Of a stretch of DNA of 64,000 bases, positions 52,062 through 59,858 are shown in pieces. The notes under the pieces were generated by a model. It was not told where the DNA came from and ran no database searches. It saw only the letters and a program-made list of their open reading frames with translations. The stretch is taken from NCBI RefSeq assembly GCF_011694815.1, contig NZ_CP050177.1, forward strand, positions 6,827,501-6,891,500. Direction: 5' to 3'. Numbering within the stretch: the stretch's first letter is position 1; the number at the start of each line of letters is the position of its first letter. The position numbers were made by a program, and so were the translations under genes. Origin of the DNA: Streptomyces liangshanensis. GTDB lineage: Bacteria > Actinomycetota > Actinomycetes > Streptomycetales > Streptomycetaceae.

Positions 52062-52733
52062 ATGGCCCAGCAGGACCGTGCCGTACGTACCCGTCAGGAA
52101 TTGATCCGTTCGGCCGCCGAGGTCTTCGGCCGGGGCGGGTTCGCGGATTCCTCCGTCTCGCAGATATGCACCCGGGCCGGTGTGAGCCACGGTGCGCTGC
52201 ACTTCCACTTCAGGAACAAGCAGGCCCTGGGCGAGGCGGTCGAGGCCGCCGCGGCCCGGACCCTGCTGCACGTCACGGGACACGTCCCGCCGGGGCATCC
52301 GGAGCCGTTGCAACTCCTGGTCGACACCTCGCACGCGCTGGTCGCGCGGCTCTCCCGCGACCCGCTGCTGCGGGCCGGTTTCGGACTCGGCAGCGACGCG
52401 GCCTGGCGGGGCGGGGCGCTCCTGGCGCGGCAGTGGCAGGACTGGGTCCGGCTGACGCTGACGGTCGCCAGGAGGCAGGGGAGCCTGGCCGCCGACGTGG
52501 TGCTCGACGACGCCGTCCAGGCCGTGACGGCGGTGGTCGCCGGGTTCGAGGTCCTGGGCCGGGACGACGCCCGTTGGTACGCGCGCCGGGCCGTCACCTC
52601 GTTCTGGCGGCTGACGCTGCCCCAGTTGGCGGCGGAGGCGGTACGGGCGCGGACCGTCGCGGCGGGCAGCTCCGCGCTGGCCTCGCGGGACGCGGAACCG
52701 GCCCTGGACGACGCCTGGCCTACAGCGAGGTGA
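52062..52733 (+). CDS. TetR-family regulator, gamma-butyrolactone-receptor-like
   Basis: A 223-residue TetR protein whose N-terminus (MAQQDRAVRTRQELIRSAAEVFGRGGFADSSVSQICTRAGVSHGALHFHFRNKQALGEAV) is that of the A-factor-receptor group (ScbR/ArpA/CprB). The C-terminal ligand domain (RQWQDWVRLTLTVARRQGSLAADV) is more divergent than in the receptor at 57680, so it may be a pseudo-receptor that binds no butyrolactone or an end product instead. GGAG lies five bases before the ATG. It is divergent from phzC and its end overlaps the convergent aminotransferase gene by 14 nt. Confidence 0.85.
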   Translation: MAQQDRAVRTRQELIRSAAEVFGRGGFADSSVSQICTRAGVSHGALHFHFRNKQALGEAVEAAAARTLLHVTGHVPPGHPEPLQLLVDTSHALVARLSRDPLLRAGFGLGSDAAWRGGALLARQWQDWVRLTLTVARRQGSLAADVVLDDAVQAVTAVVAGFEVLGRDDARWYARRAVTSFWRLTLPQLAAEAVRARTVAAGSSALASRDAEPALDDAWPTAR

Positions 52734-53529
52734 GCGGTTCCGCCCGGTAGGCGCGGTGGAGCAGCTCCACGAAGGAGGGCGCCTCGGGCAGCGGCACGGA
52801 CGCGATCCGGCGTACCGCCACTCCGGGTGTCCACGAGTTCATGACCACGGCGCCGGCCAGCTCCGGCAGGTCGGCGAGGGTGATCTCCTGGTCGCGCTGG
52901 GGGACACCCAGGCGCTCCAACTGCCTGCGGACGACGCCCATCGTGACGCCGTCCAGCATCTCGGCGACCGGCCACACCACCGAGGCGCCGTCCCAGAACG
53001 CCAGGTTCCAGATCGACCCCTCGCTGAGCCGGCCCCGGCGGTCGACGAACGCCGCGTCGTCGAAGCCCTGGCCGGCGGCCTGCCGGAGAAAGTACGTCTT
53101 GGCCAGCTCGCCGACATGCTTCACGGCCGGGAGGAACCGCTCGTACTCGACCGCCGCCAGCGCCAGCGGGCCTTCCGGGCCGGACGCGGCGGGCCCGGTG
53201 CGGACCAGCACGCGGGGCTCGTCGTCGGCCCCGGCCACCGTGAACTCACCCGCCGGCGAGTAGACCGTCGCCATCAGCGAGAGGTCGGCGGGCCCGGCCT
53301 CCACCGCGGCCCGCAGGCAGGACAGCACCCGGTCGTCGGGCAGCGCCCGGCCGAACAACTCGACCGAGGCGGACCGCAGTCGGTCCAGATGGAGGTCGAG
53401 TCCCCGGACCCGGCCCCCGCGCACCTGCGCGGCGGTGAAGTGGGCGTAACCGGCGAAGGCGAGCGGCGCCAGGTCCTCGGCGGTCGGTTCGGTCCCGGTG
53501 TCGACGGGGTTCAGCTGAAGGGTTGTCAT
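52720..53529 (-). CDS. class IV PLP-dependent aminotransferase/lyase
   Basis: A 269-residue fold-type IV PLP protein related to D-amino-acid transaminase and aminodeoxychorismate lyase (PabC). Lys137 in FLPAVKHVGELAKTYFLRQ aligns with the PLP Schiff-base lysine and Glu170 in RRGRLSEGSIWNLAFWDG with the ring-nitrogen contact. In a chorismate/ADIC cluster it may act on an amino-chorismate intermediate or transaminate a product of the carboxylic acid reductase; which is undecided. The start overlaps the upstream TetR stop (ATGA). Confidence 0.8.
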   Translation of the reverse strand: MTTLQLNPVDTGTEPTAEDLAPLAFAGYAHFTAAQVRGGRVRGLDLHLDRLRSASVELFGRALPDDRVLSCLRAAVEAGPADLSLMATVYSPAGEFTVAGADDEPRVLVRTGPAASGPEGPLALAAVEYERFLPAVKHVGELAKTYFLRQAAGQGFDDAAFVDRRGRLSEGSIWNLAFWDGASVVWPVAEMLDGVTMGVVRRQLERLGVPQRDQEITLADLPELAGAVVMNSWTPGVAVRRIASVPLPEAPSFVELLHRAYRAEPLTSL

Positions 53530-54185
53530 GCCGTGTCAACGACCATGATCGACGCCGGACACTCCTCCCCACCCGTACCGGACACCCCGCGAGCCGCCCG
53601 GCAACGCCGCTCGATGCCGTCGAGGAGGGTCTCGAGTCCCACGGTGAAGTCCTCCTCCGTGGCCGTCAGTGGCGACTGCGCGGGAGCGTCGTCACCGGGC
53701 AGCAGTTGCTGCGCCACCCGCTGGATCGACGCGCCCTGGACGTAGGACCAGACCGCGATCGCGAGCGAGTGCGCGAGTGCCGTGTCGTCGGTCAACTCCT
53801 TGAGTACGGCGGTCATCCAGTCGAGGCAGGAGGTGTCCGAGAAGTGCCGCGCCGATGACGAGGTCACCAGCGCCCAGGGATGCCTGCGGTAGACCTCCCA
53901 GTCGAGTTCGGCGGCGACCCGCATCGCGTCACGCCAGTTCGGCGGCGGCGGGGTCGGGTACGGGTTCTCGTCGCACGCCACCCGGGTGATGGCCGTGAGC
54001 AGCGCGTCCTTGTTCGCGACGTGCCGGTAGAGCGACATCACGCCCGAGTCGAGTTCGGTCGCCATGCGCCGCATCGAGAGGGCGGCGATGCCCTCGGCAT
54101 CCGCGATGCGCACGCCCGCCGCCACGATCGCCTCCCGGGTGAGGCCGGGTGAACTCGTCTTCCTGCCTTGCGATTTGGTGGTCAT
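53526..54185 (-). CDS. TetR-family repressor of the divergent exporter
   Basis: A 219-residue TetR protein with helix-turn-helix LTREAIVAAGVRIADAEGIAALSMRRMATELDSGVMSLYRHVANKDALLTAI and a TetR_C-type ligand domain (WEVYRRHPWALVTSSSARH). Its coding sequence is coupled to the aminotransferase by ATGA. It faces the MFS gene across a perfect 7-bp inverted repeat, the probable operator for drug- or product-induced release. Confidence 0.9.
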   Translation of the reverse strand: MTTKSQGRKTSSPGLTREAIVAAGVRIADAEGIAALSMRRMATELDSGVMSLYRHVANKDALLTAITRVACDENPYPTPPPPNWRDAMRVAAELDWEVYRRHPWALVTSSSARHFSDTSCLDWMTAVLKELTDDTALAHSLAIAVWSYVQGASIQRVAQQLLPGDDAPAQSPLTATEEDFTVGLETLLDGIERRCRAARGVSGTGGEECPASIMVVDTA

Positions 54186-54207
54186 GAGGTACCATCCCCA
54201 ACGGGCT

Positions 54208-54224
54208 TGCGTACACCGTACGCA
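54208..54224. promoter_or_regulatory. TetR-type operator (7-bp perfect inverted repeat)
   Basis: TGCGTAC-ACC-GTACGCA, centred 30 nt upstream of the TetR ATG and 54 nt before the MFS GTG. Position between the divergent genes and TetR-size symmetry support it. Confidence 0.8.
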
Positions 54225-54269
54225 TCGAGTGGATCGAACACCACCACACCACCTCCTGAGGGGTTCTCC

Positions 54270-55769
54270 GTGACTGCCAACTTAGTCCAGCAGCGTGCCG
54301 ACAGGCGTGCGTGGCTCGGCCTCACCATTGTGCTCTGCCTGGTCGCGCTCGTCGCCATGGACGGCTCCGTGCTCTACCTCGCGATGCCGAGCATCACGTC
54401 CGCGATCACGCCCAGCACCGACCAGGCGCTGTGGATCCTCGACATCTACGGATTCGTGGTCGCCTCGTTCCTGATCACGTTCGGCACCGTGGGCGACCGC
54501 TACGGCAGGCTCAGGCTCCTGGTGATCGGGTCGATCGTCTTCGGCGTCGGATCGGTCGGAGCAGCCTTCTCGACCACCCCGGAGATGCTCATCGCCTTCC
54601 GGGCGCTCATGGGACTCGGCGGCGCGACGCTGCTGCCCTCGGGACTGGCGATCATCAGCAACCTCTTCCACGACGCGAAGCAACGCGCCCAGGCGATCGG
54701 CATCTTCGCGGCGACCTTCGCGGCCGGCTTCGTGGTCGGGCCGATCCTCGGCGGGGTGCTGCTGAACCACTACTCCTGGGGTTCGGTCTTCCTCATCAAC
54801 ATCCCGATCGTGGTGCTCTTCCTCGCGTTCGCGCCGGTCCTGCTGCGCGAGGTCCGCACGTCGAACCCCGGCCGGGTGGACGCCCTGAGCGTCGCCCTGT
54901 CGTCCGTCGGCATCCTGCTGGCCGTCTACTCCGTCAAATCGGCGGCCGCGCACGGCTTCTCGCTGACCCAGGCCGTCACGGGCGTCCTCGGTATCGCGAC
55001 CCTCTGGTGGTTCGTCAGCAGGCAGCGCACCCTCGAATACCCCCTGGTCGACTTCAAGCTCTTCCATGACCGCGTCTTCACGATCGCCATCCTCACCGGG
55101 ACCGTCACGCTGGTCGCGTGGTCGGCCGCGAGCTACCTCACCGGCGTCTACCTCCAGTCGGTGCTCGGATACGGCATCCTCACCGCGGCGATGGCGGCGC
55201 TGCCGGGCGCGTTCGTGCTCACCGGGGCGTGCATCGGGGCCAACGTGGTCGTCGAACGGGTCGGCAAGAAGACGGCGTTCGTCGCGTCCCTCTTCTTCAT
55301 GGCGGTCGGTCTGCTGATCCTGCTCCTGACGAGCGTCACCGGCGGGGTGTGGGTGTTCATCGCCTCCACGGTCGTGGCGAGCGTCGGCTACGGGTTCTCC
55401 TTCAGCCTCGTGGCGGAGACGGCCGTCGCGGCGGTGCCCATGGAGCGCGCCGGTTCGGCCGGCGCCCTCGCGGAGATGAGCAACGAACTCGGCAACGCGC
55501 TCGGGATCTCGCTGCTCGGCTCCCTCGCCGCGGTGTGTTTCCGGCTGCTCGGCCCCGACGTCGCGGGCACACTCGACGAGACGCTCGACACCCCGGGCCT
55601 CGCGGCCGGCACGATCGCGGACGCCGAGCAGGCCTTCGTCACCGGCATGCACGTGGCGATCGGCGTGGCGAGCCTGATCCTGTTCACCCTCGGGTTCCTG
55701 GCCCTGCGCTGGCTGCCGCGGTCGGCCCCGGAGGAGGCGCGGGAGACGGAGGGAGCGGAGGCGGTGTGA
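54270..55769 (+). CDS. MFS drug exporter (DHA2/EmrB-QacA type)
   Basis: A 499-residue, 14-TM exporter: WLGLTIVLCLVALVAMDGSVLYLAMPSI as TM1 with the D-motif region, GTVGDRYGRLRLLVIGSIVFG as motif A, GGATLLPSGLAIISNLFHD and motif C GFVVGPILGGVLLN. Probably exports the cluster product or gives self-resistance, controlled by the divergent TetR. GAGGGG lies six bases before the GTG start. The fifth codon is TTA (54282-54284), so translation may be bldA-dependent. Confidence 0.92.
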   Translation: MTANLVQQRADRRAWLGLTIVLCLVALVAMDGSVLYLAMPSITSAITPSTDQALWILDIYGFVVASFLITFGTVGDRYGRLRLLVIGSIVFGVGSVGAAFSTTPEMLIAFRALMGLGGATLLPSGLAIISNLFHDAKQRAQAIGIFAATFAAGFVVGPILGGVLLNHYSWGSVFLINIPIVVLFLAFAPVLLREVRTSNPGRVDALSVALSSVGILLAVYSVKSAAAHGFSLTQAVTGVLGIATLWWFVSRQRTLEYPLVDFKLFHDRVFTIAILTGTVTLVAWSAASYLTGVYLQSVLGYGILTAAMAALPGAFVLTGACIGANVVVERVGKKTAFVASLFFMAVGLLILLLTSVTGGVWVFIASTVVASVGYGFSFSLVAETAVAAVPMERAGSAGALAEMSNELGNALGISLLGSLAAVCFRLLGPDVAGTLDETLDTPGLAAGTIADAEQAFVTGMHVAIGVASLILFTLGFLALRWLPRSAPEEARETEGAEAV

Positions 55770-55827
55770 CGCTCCGGTCCCTCGGGGCCTCGCCCCGCGC
55801 CCGCGCACGGTCTGGGAGGATGCGGCC

Positions 55828-56592
55828 ATGACAAATGATCTTCTCTTAGGAAAAGTCGCCCTCATCACCGGCGCGAGCAGTGGCATAGGAGCGGCGTCCG
55901 CGCGCCTGTTCGCCCAGGAGGGCGCCGCGGTGGTCCTCACCGCCCGGCGCGAGGACCGCTTGGCCGCCCTCGTCGGCGAGTTGAGGGACAAGGGGGCGCA
56001 AGCGGTCTACGCGGTGGGTGACGTGTCCGTCGCCGAGGACGCGGCCAAGGCCGTGGACCTGGCCCTGTCCACGTACGGACGCCTCGACCTCGCGTTCAAC
56101 AACGCGGGCATCGGCGGCGACCGCACCCCCCTGCACCTCATGGCGGACGAGGTGTACGACACCGTCATGGACACCAACGTCCGCGGCCTCTTCAACTGCC
56201 TGCGCCACGAGATAGCGGCGATGCTGGAGCACGGCGGCGGATCCATCGTCAACAACAGCAGTGTGGCCGGCCTGGTGGCCATCCCGGCCGCCGCTCCCTA
56301 CATCGCCTCGAAACACGCGGTCATCGGCTTCACCAGGGCCGCCGCCGACGAGTACGCGAAGCAGGGCATCCGCGTGAACGCGGTGGCCCCCGGTACCACC
56401 CGGAGCGAGATCACCACCGACTGGTTCGGGCGCAACCCCGGCCTGGAGGACCATGTCAACGCGCTGACTCCCCAGGGACGTACGGCGGAACCCGAGGAGA
56501 TCGCGGCGGCGGCGGCCTGGCTGCTCAGTGACCGGTGCGCCTTCCTGACCGGCACGGTGCTGCCGGTGGACGGCGGCTTCGTCAATCAGTAG
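55828..56592 (+). CDS. SDR oxidoreductase; candidate DHHA dehydrogenase
   Basis: A 254-residue classical SDR: TGASSGIGAASARLF near residue 14, FNNAGIGGD, NNSSVAG (Ser), YIASKHAVIGF (YxxxK) and the tail LTGTVLPVDGGFVNQ. In DHHA pathways, oxidation of trans-2,3-dihydro-3-hydroxyanthranilate to 3-hydroxyanthranilate is done by an SDR, and this is the only candidate in the cluster part of the window. It could instead reduce a butenolide signal precursor, since it lies beside afsA. The seventh codon is TTA (55846-55848). Its end overlaps the convergent afsA gene by 7 nt. Confidence 0.82.
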   Translation: MTNDLLLGKVALITGASSGIGAASARLFAQEGAAVVLTARREDRLAALVGELRDKGAQAVYAVGDVSVAEDAAKAVDLALSTYGRLDLAFNNAGIGGDRTPLHLMADEVYDTVMDTNVRGLFNCLRHEIAAMLEHGGGSIVNNSSVAGLVAIPAAAPYIASKHAVIGFTRAAADEYAKQGIRVNAVAPGTTRSEITTDWFGRNPGLEDHVNALTPQGRTAEPEEIAAAAAWLLSDRCAFLTGTVLPVDGGFVNQ

Positions 56593-57545
56593 GCCGGGAG
56601 CCCCGGCGTCATGGCGTCCCCCGGCGCCACGGTGTCACCGCTCTCCCGCGCCACCCCGCCGAGCCTGACCCGGAACGCCTCCTTCCCGCTCTGTGTCCCG
56701 GTGACCCGGACGGCACACAGACCGGGAGCGGGGGCGGGCAGGAACGCGGCCTCGATCCAGCACGGCTCGTCGAACTCGACGTAGCGGTGGTAGGTGGTGG
56801 TGATCCGCGTGGCCATCAGGCGCGCCGGGGCCAGCAGGGCCTGTGCGGCCTGGTCGGCGGCCTCCAGCAGCGTGAGCCCCGGGACATGGTCCACGGGATG
56901 GTCGAACAGCAGGCGGTTGCCCGTGTCGTTGCGCAGCAGCCAGCGGCGCGGCCCGTCCCCGGGCGCGAGGGCGACATCGGCCGCGGAGGCTCGGCCGGTG
57001 AGCTCCGCGGCCACCGGCGCCGGCACGGGCCAGGATCCCCAGTCGTACGCGAGCCGGTCCCCGCGCACCCGCTCGTAGACCCGGGGTGAGATCCAGCGGA
57101 ACTCGGTCTCGGCCCGGGACACCGTGACGCCGTCCCGGACCAGGTGTATCCGCATGCGCAGGGAACTTGCGGCGCGCCGGTTCCCCGCCGTCTCCTTCAC
57201 GCCGACCCGGACCTCCAGTTCCGAAGGCCGCCCGAGGGGAGCGCGGAAGCGCGGCGCGACCGTGAAGTCGAGGGTGTCCAGCATGGTCTGGTGCGCCAGC
57301 GGGACGTCGTACGCGGCGTGCGCGACGAGCAGGCCGCTCTGCCGGATCGTCTGGGTGAGCAGGCGCGGATCGTACGGCAGGTCACCGAAGGCGGCCGGCC
57401 ACCTGACGCCCACCGTGAACGCGTCGGCGCCGGTGCGTCTCCAGCCCGTGACGAGTACGGATTCCTCGTGCCTCAGGTGGGCGTAGGCGGCGAAGCCGGT
57501 CGTCGGTGAGGTGGCTAAGCAGGGAATGAGAGTGTCGTCGGACAA
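56586..57545 (-). CDS. AfsA-family gamma-butyrolactone synthase
   Basis: A 319-residue protein with two AfsA (hotdog-fold) repeats, about residues 18-150 (HLRHEESVLVTGWRRTGADAFTVGVRWP, then SGLLVAHAAYDVPL) and 180-290 ([44 protein letters not shown]). AfsA condenses dihydroxyacetone phosphate with a beta-ketoacyl chain to start a gamma-butyrolactone. The TTG start at 57545 gives MSDDTLIPCLATS with AAGGGGGG upstream; codon 10 is TTA (57518-57516). It is divergent from the receptor gene at 57680. Confidence 0.88.
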   Translation of the reverse strand: MSDDTLIPCLATSPTTGFAAYAHLRHEESVLVTGWRRTGADAFTVGVRWPAAFGDLPYDPRLLTQTIRQSGLLVAHAAYDVPLAHQTMLDTLDFTVAPRFRAPLGRPSELEVRVGVKETAGNRRAASSLRMRIHLVRDGVTVSRAETEFRWISPRVYERVRGDRLAYDWGSWPVPAPVAAELTGRASAADVALAPGDGPRRWLLRNDTGNRLLFDHPVDHVPGLTLLEAADQAAQALLAPARLMATRITTTYHRYVEFDEPCWIEAAFLPAPAPGLCAVRVTGTQSGKEAFRVRLGGVARESGDTVAPGDAMTPGLPAY

Positions 57546-57593
57546 GGTCCCCCCTTGATCGAACCGATATACAACTCCACGGATGGTGCTGTT

Positions 57594-57619
57594 AAAGTAC
57601 CGGCTCTCCGGTCGGTTTT
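57594..57619. promoter_or_regulatory. ARE-like autoregulatory element
   Basis: AAAGTACCGG and CCGGTCGGTTTT are imperfectly inverted around CTCT in the afsA-receptor gap. This fits the ACCGGNCGGT-type element bound by butyrolactone receptors. It lies upstream of the TTTAAC/TGTATA-like promoter of afsA. Confidence 0.62.
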
Positions 57620-57679
57620 GGGGTGAACATACGTGCCCGTTCATGAACTGGCAAAGAACGAGTAAGGGGGAGGTACGGG

Positions 57680-58336
57680 ATGGCGAGGCAGGATCGCGCG
57701 ATCCACACCCGCAGGATGATCCTCGAAGCCGCGGCGGAGATGTTCGACGAGTTCGGGTACGACGCCACGAGCATCGGCGGCCTCATCGACCGCATCCAAC
57801 TCACCCGCGGCGGCCTGTACTTCCACTTCACCTCGAAGGAACAGCTGGCGCGCGCCGTGCTCGACGAGGCGGTCACCATGAACGGGCTCGCCCCCCAGGC
57901 GCTCAAGCTCCAGGAATGGGTGGACCTCGCGCTGCTCCTCGCGTACCGCCTCCCCAGGGAACCCCTGCTCAGCGCCTCGATCCGGCTCTCCGTCGACGTC
58001 AGGGCCCGGGGCCTGTTCGGCACCCGCTGGCCCGACTGGATGAGGGTGGGGGAGGAGCTGCTCGTCGAGGCGGGGAACCGCGGCGAGTTGCTCCCGCACG
58101 TCGAGCCCGCCGCGACCGCGCGGCTGCTCGTCGGCGCCTGGACGGGGGTGCAGCAGGTCACCGAGACGCTGCCCGACCGCGACCTGTCCGAGGAGATCTC
58201 GTGCCTCTTCGAGCTCATCCTTCCCAACATCGCCAGCGCCGGCGTGCTGGCGAAGCTCGACACCTCGCCGTACCGCGCCGAACGCCTCCTCCTGGAGGCG
58301 GGCAGCCCGGCGATCCACTCCTCCCGCCGGGAGTGA
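57680..58336 (+). CDS. gamma-butyrolactone receptor (ScbR/ArpA family)
   Basis: A 218-residue TetR protein of the A-factor receptor group: MARQDRAIHTRRMILEAAAEMFDEFGYDATSIGGLIDRIQLTRGGLYFHFTSKEQLARAV forms the DNA-binding part; the ligand domain has WPDWMRVGEELLVEAGNRGELLPHV with the tryptophan used in butyrolactone binding and GAWTGVQQVTE. It probably represses afsA and cluster genes until the signal accumulates. GGGGGAGG lies before the ATG. A strong terminator follows. Confidence 0.92.
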   Translation: MARQDRAIHTRRMILEAAAEMFDEFGYDATSIGGLIDRIQLTRGGLYFHFTSKEQLARAVLDEAVTMNGLAPQALKLQEWVDLALLLAYRLPREPLLSASIRLSVDVRARGLFGTRWPDWMRVGEELLVEAGNRGELLPHVEPAATARLLVGAWTGVQQVTETLPDRDLSEEISCLFELILPNIASAGVLAKLDTSPYRAERLLLEAGSPAIHSSRRE

Positions 58337-58368
58337 GGCCCCGCACCACCGGCACCCCGTCCTCTTTG

Positions 58369-58398
58369 CTCCCCGGCAGCGCTCCTCGTGCCGGGGAG
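58369..58398 (+). terminator. Rho-independent-type terminator after the receptor gene
   Basis: CTCCCCGGCA and its perfect complement TGCCGGGGAG enclose a 10-nt loop, followed by TTGTGCTGTT. It separates the receptor gene from the next operon, whose own promoter starts immediately downstream. Confidence 0.75.
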
Positions 58399-58426
58399 TT
58401 GTGCTGTTCCGCCGCCCCTGTATAAA
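58399..58426 (+). promoter_or_regulatory. promoter of the first transposase-like gene
   Basis: -35 TTGTGC (58399-58404) and -10 TATAAA (58421-58426) with 16-bp spacing and an extended TG before the -10. The -10 is the most AT-rich hexamer in the region. A GAAACCGGAC sequence just downstream resembles half of an ARE, so receptor control is possible. Confidence 0.6.
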
Positions 58427-58467
58427 GAAACCGGACAACAGTCCTCTTTCGAGGGTTTGGGGGAGCC

Positions 58468-59613
58468 ATGACGCGGGACCGCCGGCAACTCGCCCGTCCG
58501 GACGGGGAGTCGGCCGTCCGCCCGGTCCTGGACGCCGGGCTCGGCGCGTGGCTGTTCGGCTCGCTCCACCGCAGCGGGCAGCGGGCCAAGGCGGAGCGGT
58601 ACGTCCGCGGCCTGCTGTCGGTGCGGGGGCGCAAGACGCTGCGGAGTGTCGCGGCGCAGGTCGACGGGCCGGCGGCGCAGCAGAACGTGCACCATTTCAT
58701 CAGCACGTCGCCCTGGGCGTGGATGCCGGTACGGCACGCCCTCGCCCGGCACGTACTGCGGACCCAGGCGCCGGAGGCCTGGGTGATCAGGCCCACCCTG
58801 ATCCGCAAGGCCGGCTCCCACTCCGTGGGCGTCGACCGGCGGTCGCTGTCGCCGGGGCGGACGGTCAACGCCCAGTACGCGGTGGGCACCTGGCTGGCGT
58901 CCGCGCGGTCCGCGATCCCCGTCGACTGGCAACTGTGCCTGTCCGCGCGCTGGTTGGCCGACCCGCTGCGGCAACGCGCCGGTGTGCCCGCCGATACCGC
59001 GTCCGGCACCGCCGAGGAGTGCGTACGCGAGGCGGTGGCCCACCTCGTCGCCCTGGGGGACGAGTCCTGCCGGCCGGTGGTGGTGGACGTCGCGGACGTG
59101 GACGCCGTGTCCGTCGCGCGCTTCCTCGCGTCGCTCGGGCTCCCCTTCGTCGTCCGGGTGGGCCCGGAGGCGCAGTTGAGGCTCGACCGGGCGGCCCTGC
59201 CCCGGTACGGGAACCTGGAGCGCGCGGCCGGCGAGCTCGCCGAGCTGCTGCCCCGCCTCCGGCGCGAGGTGAACCCGGGCGACGGCCCCGCGACGGCCGT
59301 GGCGATACCCATAGCGACGCCCCCCTCGCGCGGCGACGGGATGCTGTTGCTGGGGGAGTGGAGCCCGGTCGGGAACGCCCGCCGCGGGCTGTGGCTCACC
59401 AACGCCCGGGCTCCCTCCCTCGTCCCGGCGCTGCGGCTCACCCGGCTGCCCGGTGTGGTGGCGCGTGACTTCGCGGCCGTCTCCGAGCGGGTGGGGGTAC
59501 GGGACTTCGGGGGGCGGTCGTTCCCGGGCTGGCACCGCCACATCACGCTGGCCTCCGTGGCCCACCTGGTCGCCGTCCTGGACGCGCAGGCGGTGCCCGC
59601 CGGCGTCACGTGA
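58468..59613 (+). CDS. IS701-transposase-like protein lacking catalytic residues (1)
   Basis: A 381-residue protein related to IS701/DDE transposases: N-terminal RAKAERYVRGLLSVRGRKTLRSVAAQVDG, then AWVIRPTLIRKAGSHSVGVDRRS and the C-terminal VRDFGGRSFPGWHRHITLASVAHLVA. Active IS701 enzymes have Asp at the position of Arg108 (VxDDTGFxKKGxxSVGV) and Glu at the position of Gly348 (HYEGRSWRGWHRHV); both are lost here. A possible second Asp is Asp207 (PVVVDVADVDA). It therefore should not transpose, and is probably a domesticated DNA-binding protein; that role is inference. GGGGGAG is upstream of the ATG. Its closest relative in the window is the next gene. Confidence 0.78.
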   Translation: MTRDRRQLARPDGESAVRPVLDAGLGAWLFGSLHRSGQRAKAERYVRGLLSVRGRKTLRSVAAQVDGPAAQQNVHHFISTSPWAWMPVRHALARHVLRTQAPEAWVIRPTLIRKAGSHSVGVDRRSLSPGRTVNAQYAVGTWLASARSAIPVDWQLCLSARWLADPLRQRAGVPADTASGTAEECVREAVAHLVALGDESCRPVVVDVADVDAVSVARFLASLGLPFVVRVGPEAQLRLDRAALPRYGNLERAAGELAELLPRLRREVNPGDGPATAVAIPIATPPSRGDGMLLLGEWSPVGNARRGLWLTNARAPSLVPALRLTRLPGVVARDFAAVSERVGVRDFGGRSFPGWHRHITLASVAHLVAVLDAQAVPAGVT

Positions 59614-59640
59614 GCCGGGCGTGACGGCGCGATGCCGCGT

Positions 59641-59665
59641 GGTAACCGAACTACTATCCGGTAAC
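59641..59665 (+). promoter_or_regulatory. GGTAAC direct repeats at 19-bp spacing
   Basis: GGTAAC at 59641 and 59660, in the gap before the second transposase-like gene, have the same 19-bp phase as the GTCAGGT array at 51851. Significance is unproven. Confidence 0.4.
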
Positions 59666-59759
59666 ATGACATTCTCGCGCCCGGTGTGATGGTTCCGCCC
59701 TCTCCGGTCCCTAGTGTCTGGACCGGGGCGGCACACGCCATGACGAACCGCGCCGCCCG

Positions 59760-59781
59760 GCCGGCGTGACATGACGCCGGC
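59760..59781. promoter_or_regulatory. 8-bp inverted repeat upstream of the second transposase-like gene
   Basis: GCCGGCGT and ACGCCGGC enclose GACATG, 78 nt before the ATG at 59859. It may be an operator or a leader hairpin. Confidence 0.55.
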
Positions 59782-59858
59782 TCACACCTCGATCCGCTTC
59801 CGCACCTGACCGAAGCGACCTCGAAGCACTCCTGGCCTGGCACGAGTGAGGGAAACCA

